Shown here in pieces: positions 1-5,615 of a stretch of DNA of 6,022 nucleotides. Position numbers and translations under genes: made by a program. The DNA lies in contig JABIYQ010000615.1 in the NCBI GenBank assembly GCA_018702715.1, positions 1 to 6,022 on the forward strand. Direction: 5' to 3'. How positions within the stretch are numbered: the stretch's first letter is position 1; each line of letters begins with the position of its first letter. The notes below the pieces were generated by a model, which had not been told where the DNA came from, ran no database searches, and worked only from the letters and a program-made list of their open reading frames with translations. This DNA comes from Desulfobacula sp. (GTDB lineage Bacteria; Desulfobacterota; Desulfobacteria; Desulfobacterales; Desulfobacteraceae).

Positions 1-487
1 ACAGCATACTTCTGGATTCCCCTGAAAACTTTACGGCCTTGTGTGCCAATGTGTCTGAAAGATTAAACCGCTGGTTCCGCCAGATAATGGTGTGGTCCAC
101 TCCAGGGCTTCCCACCCTTAATATGAAATCACCCGTTGGCATGTGCATATCTGTAATCGCTTCATAAATGCCTTTTCTCACCTTCCGTCCCACTCCCGGC
201 ATTTGACCCATGCCTGCTCCAAATTTTTCATAGCGCTCTTCTTCAATATAGATTTTGCCTGCCCTGTCCATGCTGTGCTCTTCCCAGATAGGTGCATTCT
301 CAACTGAATGGTAATAATGGAGGGTAAATCGCTCGCCAGGTTTAAGGGGCAGGACAAGCACGGGTGTTTTCTCTTTTACCAGGGCAATCTGAAGTTCCAG
401 ATCGCCCGGCATGAGCCAGGCGGTCAGGAGCAGAAATAAAACCAGGCCTAGCACGCAGCAGACAATAATTGAACCAGGCCTGGTCAA
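1..487 (-). CDS. DUF1850 domain protein of a TAXI-TRAP operon (3' end outside window)
   Basis: An open frame from a TTG codon at 487-485 runs without a stop to the window edge, giving 162 residues. Residues about 6-26 form one hydrophobic segment, likely a signal anchor or uncleaved signal, so most of the protein should face the periplasm. The DUF1850 signature is visible: F54-T-L-H-Y-Y-H60-S-V-E63, then P66-I-W-E-E, and F89-G-A-G-M-G at 89-94. DUF1850 proteins are known to be encoded beside TAXI-type substrate-binding proteins and fused TRAP permeases; their biochemical role is not established. The TTG start is supported by AAGGAGAG placed five bases upstream, and no ATG or GTG upstream gives a better site. 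The gene follows the TAXI gene by 11 bases. The family is usually about 140-180 residues, so little is probably missing. Family call is firm; function unknown. Confidence 0.85.
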   Translation of the reverse strand, partial: MTRPGSIIVCCVLGLVLFLLLTAWLMPGDLELQIALVKEKTPVLVLPLKPGERFTLHYYHSVENAPIWEEHSMDRAGKIYIEEERYEKFGAGMGQMPGVGRKVRKGIYEAITDMHMPTGDFILRVGSPGVDHTIIWRNQRFNLSDTLAHKAVKFSGESRSML

Positions 488-492
488 TTTTT

Positions 493-500
493 CTCTCCTT
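493..500 (-). promoter_or_regulatory. Ribosome binding site fixing the TTG start of the DUF1850 gene
   Basis: AAGGAGAG reads on the minus strand five A residues before the TTG at 487-485. Its first two bases are the last two of the TAXI gene's TAA stop (501-499). Stop and ribosome binding site are thus fused as TAAGGAGAG, which suggests translational coupling of the two genes. Confidence 0.75.
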
Positions 501-1467
501 AAGGAATCAACCGGTCAGGTACTGAAATGTTCATTTCCTTCAAGTACTTTATTGTTCCGGGATGCAACGGGATAGGTGCATATTTAACTGCATTTTCAGG
601 AGTGGTAAAAGCAGCCAGGGGATGAATCTTTACAAGATAATCATTGTGCTCATATAGGGCCTTTACAAGGTTGTAGACCAGGTCTGTTTCCAGGGATTTC
701 TGGGCGATTATCACATTCATTACCCCTATCGTGGGTACTGCATTATCAATGCCCCTGTAAGCTCCGGCAAACAGATCTACTGACGTGTAGGCCTTGTTAT
801 AGGCGACTATTTTTTCCGCCTGCTCCGGAGTAAAGGGCACAATGCTGATATCATGGGTGGTTGACAGGTCCATAATGGAACTTGTAGGCGGTCCTACACA
901 CCAGATACCTACTTCGATTGTGCCATCCCTCAGAGCGTTGGCGCTTTCTGTAAATGAAAGCCGGCTGTCCTTATATGAATCCAGGGGAATTCCCAGCGCC
1001 TTGAATACAGCTTCGGTCATAAAATTAGTTCCGCTGCCCGGGCTTCCCGTGCTGATGTTCCTGCCCTTTACCTGCTCAATATTTGTGATCCCACTCTTTT
1101 TAAGGGTAACCACCTGCAGCACATTTGGATACATGATGGCCATGGAAAGGATATCGTGTTTCTTACCTTTGAATTTTGACAGCCCTTCATATCCGGCGAT
1201 AACCGAGTCCGCCATAACCTCGCCGATAACTGTTTCCCCCTTATGGGCCAGTTTTACATTCTCGACACTGGCACCGGTCACTTCGGCAACCGCCCTCACC
1301 CCTTTTACATTCTTTGACCAGATTTCCGCAACGCCGCCGCCATAGGGATAGTAAACTCCGCCGGTTCCACCAGTTCCGATACTGATAAAGGTCGTCTTTG
1401 CAGTTGCAGTCCCGGTGAAAACCAAGGCCAAAAAGAATATTGATAAAATAAAATATGTTCGTTTCAT
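499..1467 (-). CDS. TAXI-family TRAP transporter substrate-binding protein
   Basis: A 322-residue periplasmic binding protein that should capture a solute and deliver it to a TRAP permease. Residues 1-23 are a typical signal peptide (MKR, hydrophobic core, A-T-A before K24). The mature protein opens with I30-G-T-G-G-T-G-G-V-Y-Y-P-Y-G-G, the glycine-rich hallmark of TAXI (TRAP-associated extracytoplasmic immunogenic) proteins. Later family blocks are also seen: V133-K-G-R with S142-P-G-S-G-T around 133-147, L179-R-D-G-T-I-E-V-G around 179-187, and I299-P-L-H-P-G-T near 299-305. Length is normal for the family. The ATG at 1467 has AAGGAG nine bases upstream. The exported 142-residue protein precedes it by 30 bases and the DUF1850 gene follows by 11, so the three look co-transcribed. 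Some TAXI proteins bind glutamate or other carboxylates, but the ligand here cannot be read from the sequence. Confidence 0.95.
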   Translation of the reverse strand: MKRTYFILSIFFLALVFTGTATAKTTFISIGTGGTGGVYYPYGGGVAEIWSKNVKGVRAVAEVTGASVENVKLAHKGETVIGEVMADSVIAGYEGLSKFKGKKHDILSMAIMYPNVLQVVTLKKSGITNIEQVKGRNISTGSPGSGTNFMTEAVFKALGIPLDSYKDSRLSFTESANALRDGTIEVGIWCVGPPTSSIMDLSTTHDISIVPFTPEQAEKIVAYNKAYTSVDLFAGAYRGIDNAVPTIGVMNVIIAQKSLETDLVYNLVKALYEHNDYLVKIHPLAAFTTPENAVKYAPIPLHPGTIKYLKEMNISVPDRLIP

Positions 1468-1497
1468 TAGGCAAATCTCCTTATATATATTTAGATA

Positions 1498-1926
1498 TTA
1501 CTTGCTCATGGTTTTAATGATCAGATCAATTTTTCCGGGCGCACCGGTTTCTCCCTTGACAGGATAAACAAATTTTGCTGTAGCGCCTGGTTTTATAAGG
1601 CCTTTTTTGATTTTACGGGGAAGCAGCCCACCCACAGCCTTGCCGTTTTCAAGAAAGATATTGACCTTGAACCGCTGGTCTTCGCTACTGATATTTTTAA
1701 CGGCTACATTAAAATGAAGTGTTTCCTCGCCTTTCCATTTTTTCATCATACATGAAAAATTTTCCAAAGACGCTTCCGGAGAAATCATCTTGTTTATATC
1801 TGAATCTTTGGCACAGGAAAAGGCCTCTCCTGCATTGGCAGCACCCATCATAGGCCCAGTCAAAAAAAGCACCCCTGTTGCAACAATAAGCAATACCCAT
1901 GAAAATTTAATTTTACATTGATTCAT
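1498..1926 (-). CDS. Small exported protein of unknown function, first gene of the TAXI operon
   Basis: A 142-residue protein I do not recognise as a named family. Residues 1-32 form a signal peptide (basic start, hydrophobic core W10 to about G24, likely cleavage after A30-N-A32). The mature part of about 110 residues has exactly two cysteines, C38 and C59, which could form a disulfide. The C-terminal two thirds reads like a beta-sandwich: alternating strands around F72-N-V-A-V-K-N, F86-K-V-N-I-F-L-E-N-G-K and K112-P-G-A-T-A-K-F-V-Y, recalling FxLYD or Ig-like accessory domains. That likeness is inference from pattern only. The start has AGGGAGAG four bases before the ATG at 1926. The gene lies 30 bases before the TAXI gene on the same strand with no terminator between, so it is probably the operon's first cistron and may serve the carrier in the periplasm. 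Confidence 0.8.
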   Translation of the reverse strand: MNQCKIKFSWVLLIVATGVLFLTGPMMGAANAGEAFSCAKDSDINKMISPEASLENFSCMMKKWKGEETLHFNVAVKNISSEDQRFKVNIFLENGKAVGGLLPRKIKKGLIKPGATAKFVYPVKGETGAPGKIDLIIKTMSK

Positions 1927-1971
1927 AAGACTCTCCCTTTTTAAAAATTATTAAATTTAATGCCCCTAGTG

Positions 1972-1988
1972 TTACATTCTAAATGTAA
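1972..1988. promoter_or_regulatory. Palindrome TTACATT-cta-AATGTAA, candidate operator of the TAXI operon
   Basis: A perfect 7-bp inverted repeat with a 3-base centre lies 46 bases before the first codon of the TAXI operon. Its size and symmetry suit a dimeric regulator. A related string, GTTACATTATAA, occurs on the minus strand at 5563-5552 upstream of the dct operon. The local sequence is AT-rich, so chance is not excluded, and no regulator gene is present in the window. Confidence 0.35.
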
Positions 1989-1990
1989 TA

Positions 1991-2005
1991 TCAATCATCT
2001 TGCCA
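1991..2005 (-). promoter_or_regulatory. Weak sigma-54-like -24/-12 element before the TAXI operon
   Basis: The minus strand reads TGGCAAGATGATTGA, against the consensus TGGCAC-N5-TTGC. The -24 GG is kept and spacing is correct, but the -12 GC is GA and the sixth base is A instead of C. Transcription would start near 1979, inside the palindrome at 1972-1988. The imperfect -12 box makes this a tentative call; no better sigma-70 promoter was found nearby. Confidence 0.2.
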
Positions 2006-2107
2006 AAGGGAAAGTTATTTTTAATATTGCTATTTAATATTTGATAAAAAATTGAAAATTCTTGTAATCCTGGTCTGAATCCGGCGCAGAGAGGCTGACA
2101 GGCAATT

Positions 2108-2157
2108 AAAAAATCCCTGAATTTTAAATTAACTAAACAAAGATATGCAGGGTTTTT
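2108..2157 (-). terminator. Weak terminator-like stem-loop between the two operons
   Basis: CCCTG (2115-2119) pairs with CAGGG (2148-2152), extended by an A-run against a T-run past one bulged T. Read on the minus strand the stem is followed by A then six T residues, as expected for the end of the dctM transcript. The 28-base loop and 5-bp GC core make it weak. Its position downstream of dctM and upstream of the TAXI control region fits a separator of the two transcripts. Confidence 0.25.
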
Positions 2158-2164
2158 ACAAAGC

Positions 2165-2242
2165 AGCCGGATTGGATGAATCGGCTTCCAAGAGGATTAA
2201 CCCGATTTTATAAGATGGGTTGAGCCCAACGCAGTAATCGGG
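2165..2242. repeat. Two further imperfect stem-loops in the inter-operon spacer
   Basis: The first pairs AGCCGGATT (2165-2173) with AATCGGCT (2179-2186) across a 5-base loop with one bulged G. The second pairs CCCGATT (2201-2207) with AATCGGG (2236-2242) and encloses a smaller TGGG/CCCA hairpin. Neither is followed by a clear T-run on the minus strand. They may be decayed repeat copies or RNA 3'-end structures of the dct transcript. No coding frame is evident here. Confidence 0.3.
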
Positions 2243-2268
2243 AGAATTGGCGGTTTTCGTTCTAAGTA

Positions 2269-2336
2269 AGTGGGGTCAGGCTTGCATAGTTGAGTTTATT
2301 GAACAATAAATGCAACTATGCAAGCCTGACCCCACT
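2269..2336. repeat. Perfect 24-bp inverted repeat (REP/RAYT-like palindrome)
   Basis: The left arm at 2269-2292 (AGTGGGGTCAGGCTTG then CATAGTTG) is matched without error by the right arm at 2313-2336. The 20-base loop itself folds: TTTATT (2295-2300) pairs with AATAAA (2305-2310). The whole can form a nearly continuous hairpin of about 30 bp. It lies 7 bases past the dctM stop. GTGGGGTCAGG-type palindromes are dispersed in many bacterial genomes, and some are linked to IS200-like REP-associated tyrosine transposases; assignment here is from recall and pattern. It has no T-run on the minus strand, so it is not a classic terminator, though it may protect the dctM mRNA 3' end. Confidence 0.75.
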
Positions 2337-2343
2337 CAAATTG

Positions 2344-3660
2344 TTAATACATAAGCTGGGGTAAAAATAATATGATTTTCGGAAAAATGATCAAGATAAT
2401 CACACCCACAATAACAGCCAGCAGAAATGGAAAGATACCCTTGAATATTTTTTCCAATGCAATTTCCTGTTCCAGCACATTTTTTGCTACTCCATAGACA
2501 ACATATACGTTAATGCCGACGGGAGGTGTAATAACCCCCATTTCCGTCACCATAACGATAATGATCCCAAACCAGATGGGATCATATCCAAGCTCCATGA
2601 CAACCGGGAAAAAAATAGGAACGGTCAAGGTTACAAAAGCCAGGGCATCCATAAAACATCCGCCGATGAAATAAATCCCGATGACCACTGTCATAACCAG
2701 GAAAGGTGCCATTTGAAGTTCACTGACCCAGCCTGCTATTTCAAAAGGGATTCGAGTGACTGCCAGAAATTTTCCAAAAATAACGGCACCGGCAATGAGC
2801 ATCATAACCATGCACGAGGTCCTTAAAGTCTCCATAAGAGATTTAACAAAACCTGCCCAGGTGATCTGTTTTCTTATTATTGCAATGATAAGTATACCAA
2901 AAGCACCGATTGCAGCAGCCTCCGTCGGTGTAAAAAGACCAATGAAAATACCGCCTATAACAAGTGTAAATACTGCCAGGGTTTCACCAAGGCCCAGCAA
3001 AGCCTTGAATTTTTCTGTCCATGTAAATTTCTCACCGCAGGGGCCTTGTTCCGGATTGATACTGCAACGGATATATATTGTAATGATAAACAATATAGTA
3101 ACAAGCAGTGCCGGAAAAATTCCGGCAACAAATAATTGACCGATGGACTGCTCAGTAAGGATACCGTATATGATCAGGACAACACTGGGCGGCATGATCA
3201 TGCCGATCCCACCGCCGGAAGCCACAGATCCTGTGGCCAGCTCATCATCATAATTATATCGTTTCATTTCAGGAAGACCAACAGTTGCCATGGTTGCTGC
3301 TGTTGCCGGACTGGAGCCGCAGACTGCACCAAAGGCTGTACAGGCGGAAACAGTAGCCATTGCAAGACCGCCCCTTGTACTTCCCAGAAATTTGTAGCCC
3401 ACGTTATAAAGACGCTTGCTTATTCCCGAGTTAAACCCGAGCTGCCCCATGAGGATGAATAAGGGAATAGTTGTTAAATCATATGATCCAAACACTTCAT
3501 ACACATTTCTGGACAAAAGAACCAGACCGGCATTGTGTGTAATCATGACGCTGAATCCAACAAAGCCGACTGAGGCCATAACAAATGCAACTGGCATTCT
3601 TGTCAGAAACAAAAGGATCATGATTACAATACCGGTTATACCAATCATTGTTGGACTCAT
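2344..3660 (-). CDS. dctM: TRAP transporter large membrane subunit DctM
   Basis: A 438-residue very hydrophobic protein, the ion-coupled translocation subunit of a DctPQM-type TRAP carrier in the inner membrane, of normal family length. Family blocks are intact: T64-I-P-L-F-I-L-M-G near 64-72, F110-G-A-V-C-G-S-S-P-A-T-A-A-T-M around 110-124, the glycine-rich G149-G-G-I-G-M-I-M-P-P-S near 149-159, G241-L-F-T-P-T-E-A-A-A-I-G near 241-252, G334-C-F-M-D and V376-I-T-P-P-V-G-I-N near 376-384. About a dozen membrane segments are apparent. The ATG overlaps the dctQ stop (ATGA, 3660-3657) and only a weak AAGAGA lies upstream, so translation is probably coupled to dctQ. Sodium-driven solute uptake is the known role of the family; the solute is unknown. 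Confidence 0.97.
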   Translation of the reverse strand: MSPTMIGITGIVIMILLFLTRMPVAFVMASVGFVGFSVMITHNAGLVLLSRNVYEVFGSYDLTTIPLFILMGQLGFNSGISKRLYNVGYKFLGSTRGGLAMATVSACTAFGAVCGSSPATAATMATVGLPEMKRYNYDDELATGSVASGGGIGMIMPPSVVLIIYGILTEQSIGQLFVAGIFPALLVTILFIITIYIRCSINPEQGPCGEKFTWTEKFKALLGLGETLAVFTLVIGGIFIGLFTPTEAAAIGAFGILIIAIIRKQITWAGFVKSLMETLRTSCMVMMLIAGAVIFGKFLAVTRIPFEIAGWVSELQMAPFLVMTVVIGIYFIGGCFMDALAFVTLTVPIFFPVVMELGYDPIWFGIIIVMVTEMGVITPPVGINVYVVYGVAKNVLEQEIALEKIFKGIFPFLLAVIVGVIILIIFPKIILFLPQLMY

Positions 3661-4151
3661 TTTGTTTTTAATTCTCTTAATTGCTTAATGTTTTCAAAAA
3701 TAGTCTCTAGTATGGTGACAGAGAAGACCAGTAAACCAAAGGCGAGCAGGTATATAATATAATAAATGGGAAATTCCAGGTTCATTGAGACTTCTCCCGT
3801 ATCATGTATATCCTTTGCATAAAGAAACATCTGCCAGGTTACCAGGCAGAACAAAACAAAGCTTAAGGTCCGGGTAAAAATATCAATGATCAATTGAGTT
3901 TTTTTTGACAGCAGGCGTACCAGTATTTCCACGCCGACATGTCCTTCAACCTTATAGGTATATGGTAAGGCTGCGGCTACAATTACAGTTGCCAGAAAAC
4001 CGACAAGCTCAACAGAGCCAAAAATAGGATATTTAAAAAAACGACCAATAACATCAACAACAGTCAACAACATCATGCACGTGATGGCAACTGCCCCAAT
4101 GATTTTTAAAATTCCGGAAAATTTGTCCAGCGTCTTGAAGATTATGCTCAT
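3657..4151 (-). CDS. dctQ: TRAP transporter small membrane subunit DctQ
   Basis: A 164-residue protein with four hydrophobic segments at about 15-37, 47-66, 88-110 and 127-150, the expected topology of DctQ, which pairs with DctM to form the membrane complex. Typical family residues include V31-V-D-V-I-G-R37 at the end of the first segment and E48-L-V-G-F ahead of the second, with E69-G-H-V around 69-72. The ATG at 4151 has AGGA eight bases upstream. The 3' end overlaps dctM by four bases. The ribosome binding site lies directly against the edge of the long palindrome at 4166-4327, so that element ends just short of the translation signals. dctP lies 245 bases upstream on the same strand, wider than usual. 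Confidence 0.95.
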   Translation of the reverse strand: MSIIFKTLDKFSGILKIIGAVAITCMMLLTVVDVIGRFFKYPIFGSVELVGFLATVIVAAALPYTYKVEGHVGVEILVRLLSKKTQLIIDIFTRTLSFVLFCLVTWQMFLYAKDIHDTGEVSMNLEFPIYYIIYLLAFGLLVFSVTILETIFENIKQLRELKTK

Positions 4152-4165
4152 AAAATATCCTGCTT

Positions 4166-4327
4166 AGGATTGGAAATTATATACATTAAACAGAAATTGC
4201 GAAGGATTTTGGTTCATATACAAGGCGCATTAAAGGTTTAATACTCGATGTATTAGGCCTTTGATACAACGCAGTAGATGAGCCAAAAGACAAGTGATTG
4301 CGTTTAAGTAATTTCATTTCCAATCCT
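4166..4327. mobile_element. 162-base imperfect palindrome, MITE-like, between dctP and dctQ
   Basis: Perfect 12-bp outer arms, AGGATTGGAAAT (4166-4177) and ATTTCCAATCCT (4316-4327), enclose further matching pairs. These are TTAAAC (4186-4191) with GTTTAA (4302-4307), TTTTGG (4207-4212) with CCAAAA (4283-4288), AAAGG (4232-4236) with CCTTT, and TAATAC (4239-4244) with GTATTA (4250-4255) around the loop TCGAT. The whole would fold into one long hairpin as DNA or RNA. There is no coding frame inside. If the ends are set at GG and CC, both flanks read TTA, a possible 3-base target duplication. These traits suit a miniature inverted-repeat element; copies elsewhere in the genome cannot be seen from here. 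Confidence 0.55.
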
Positions 4328-4350
4328 TATTAACTAACTATTTATAATAT

Positions 4351-4378
4351 GACCGGCTTTAATAAAAAAAAGCCGATC
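4351..4378 (-). terminator. Terminator-like hairpin after dctP
   Basis: GACCGGCTTT (4351-4360) pairs with AAAGCCGATC (4369-4378), ten base pairs with one G-T wobble, around an A-rich 8-base loop. It lies 18 bases past the dctP stop. On the minus strand the stem is followed only by an AT-rich stretch and not a clean T-run, so it may be a partial terminator or a 3' stabiliser that keeps dctP mRNA above dctQM. Binding proteins usually need to be more abundant than their permeases. Confidence 0.5.
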
Positions 4379-4396
4379 ATTTATTATTATCTAACC

Positions 4397-5392
4397 TTAC
4401 ATATTTGCTTTGATGAAATCAACAACAGCTTTCCCGTCAATCCCTTTGGCGCTTACTTTTTTAGCGTACTCACCCATAATCGGAGCAACTGCCGCTTTCC
4501 ATTTTTCAATTTCAGCATCGGAAAGAGATATGAATTCCCCACCTTTTGATTTAAAAAATTCCACGCCGGCCTTGTCAGATGAATCCCAGCCCTGGCCATG
4601 TTTGTCTGCCCACTCAGCATTAATTGCCATTATGGTTTTTTGCTGTGCCGGAGTGAGTTTATTCCATTTGTCTATATTCATAAATACTGCAAATGTTGTT
4701 GTATAGGCAATCGGATAGCTTTCTGTGACATATTTAACTACTTCACCCAGCTTCCAGCCTTTATTAGCTTCAAGGGGGTGGAGCGATCCATCTACAACTC
4801 CTTTTTGTAATAATTGATAGGTTTCTCCCATGCCTTTACCGACTGGAGATCCACCAAGAGCAGCAATAACGCGTCCACTAGCACCGGTTGTTCTGATTTT
4901 TAACCCTTTCATATCTGATAAAGAAGTCACTTTTTTATCAGCCATATTGATAAGGCCGGGGCCATGGCCATGTAAAAACATGATTTTAGTATCATTAAAT
5001 TCCTTTGGATGAAATTTGTTTAAAACTGCATTGGCAACTTTAGTTGCCTGCACACCGCTTTTATATCCCAAAGGAAGATCAATTGCGGAAGCGACTGGAA
5101 AACGACCCCTTGAATAAGCAAGAACAGTCATTCCAATATCAGCAATTCCATTTACGACAGCATCATATGTTTGGGGAGCTTTTGTCAGAGCTTGAGCCGG
5201 AAAATATTTAATGACAATTTCGCCATTGGTTCTTTTCTCAACTTCTTTACACCAACTTTCTGCAAGCTGACTTTGAATGTGGGTGGGGGGAAAAAAATTA
5301 GCGTAGGTGAACTGTGTTTTAGCGGATGCATTAAATGCGAAAATTGCACTAAAACAAAAAATTAAAAAAACCAGAAATGTAACCCTCTTCAT
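4397..5392 (-). CDS. dctP: DctP-family TRAP substrate-binding protein
   Basis: A 331-residue periplasmic binding protein that captures the solute for DctQM. Residues 1-24 form a signal peptide with likely cleavage after A22-S-A24. Family marks are present: F29-T-Y-A-N near the mature N-terminus, L159-S-D-M-K-G-L-K-I-R-T around 158-168 with R167 at the position of the conserved arginine that in many DctP proteins grips the ligand carboxylate, and E190-T-Y-Q-L-L-Q-K-G-V-V-D-G near 190-202. Length is normal. The ATG at 5392 has AGGAGG nine bases upstream. A possible 36-codon ORF overlaps its start. The arginine suggests an organic acid ligand, but the exact compound (dicarboxylate, oxo-acid, aromatic acid or other) cannot be told. 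It is first of the three dct genes. Confidence 0.97.
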   Translation of the reverse strand: MKRVTFLVFLIFCFSAIFAFNASAKTQFTYANFFPPTHIQSQLAESWCKEVEKRTNGEIVIKYFPAQALTKAPQTYDAVVNGIADIGMTVLAYSRGRFPVASAIDLPLGYKSGVQATKVANAVLNKFHPKEFNDTKIMFLHGHGPGLINMADKKVTSLSDMKGLKIRTTGASGRVIAALGGSPVGKGMGETYQLLQKGVVDGSLHPLEANKGWKLGEVVKYVTESYPIAYTTTFAVFMNIDKWNKLTPAQQKTIMAINAEWADKHGQGWDSSDKAGVEFFKSKGGEFISLSDAEIEKWKAAVAPIMGEYAKKVSAKGIDGKAVVDFIKANM

Positions 5393-5499
5393 CTTAATTG
5401 ACCTCCTGAAAAAATTATTTTGAAACCAAAAATTAACTTGGGATATGTCCTTTGAATTAGTGATAATGTATTTACCCGATCAGATATTTTGTCGGTCAT
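5389..5499 (-). CDS. Possible 36-residue leader ORF coupled to dctP
   Basis: An ATG at 5499-5497 with AAGGAG six bases upstream opens a 36-codon frame (MTDKISDRVNT at the start, FSGGQLR at the end). Its TGA overlaps the dctP ATG as ATGA. The dctP ribosome binding site lies inside its last codons. Strong initiation signals and the overlap suggest it may be translated and coupled to dctP, perhaps as a regulatory leader. Against this, the peptide matches no family I know, has no signal peptide or clear domain, and a frame of this length can occur by chance. Confidence 0.35.
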   Translation of the reverse strand: MTDKISDRVNTLSLIQRTYPKLIFGFKIIFSGGQLR

Positions 5500-5536
5500 T
5501 TACTTCTCCTTGGGATTTTACCCTATTTTAATAACC

Positions 5537-5570
5537 CTATAACTAATTGTGTTATAATGTAACTATAACT
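5537..5570. repeat. Cluster of TATAAC half-sites in the dct leader
   Basis: CTATAACT occurs directly at 5537-5544 and 5563-5570, starts 26 bases apart, and an inverted GTTATA lies between at 5551-5556, forming a 6-bp inverted repeat with the second copy. The cluster lies between the putative -10 box and the small ORF. It could be a regulator site, but the AT-richness weakens the case. Confidence 0.25.
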
Positions 5571-5585
5571 CAGCTATATGTGGCA

Positions 5586-5615
5586 TATATATTTAAAAAA
5601 AAGAAACCCTGTCAA
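5586..5615 (-). promoter_or_regulatory. Candidate sigma-70 promoter of the dct operon
   Basis: On the minus strand a perfect -35 box TTGACA (5615-5610) is followed after 18 bases by TATATA (5591-5586), four of six matches to the -10 consensus. A start near 5579 would leave a leader of about 80 bases before the small ORF and about 190 before dctP. Confidence 0.45.

Noticed and set aside
842..1345. 167-codon open frame on the plus strand across the TAXI gene
   Set aside because: It lies wholly antisense within a clear TAXI coding sequence, has no convincing ribosome binding site, and its protein has no recognisable features.
2756..3688. Three plus-strand open frames antisense to dctM
   Set aside because: They overlap an intact DctM with all family blocks and read as low-complexity shadow frames.
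2108..4327. CRISPR array or tandem repeats in the spacers
   Set aside because: The repeats seen are single inverted repeats with no regularly spaced direct copies.
4351..4378. Rho-independent terminator reading on the plus strand
   Set aside because: No plus-strand gene lies upstream, and the stem follows the dctP stop on the minus strand, so the minus-strand reading is preferred.
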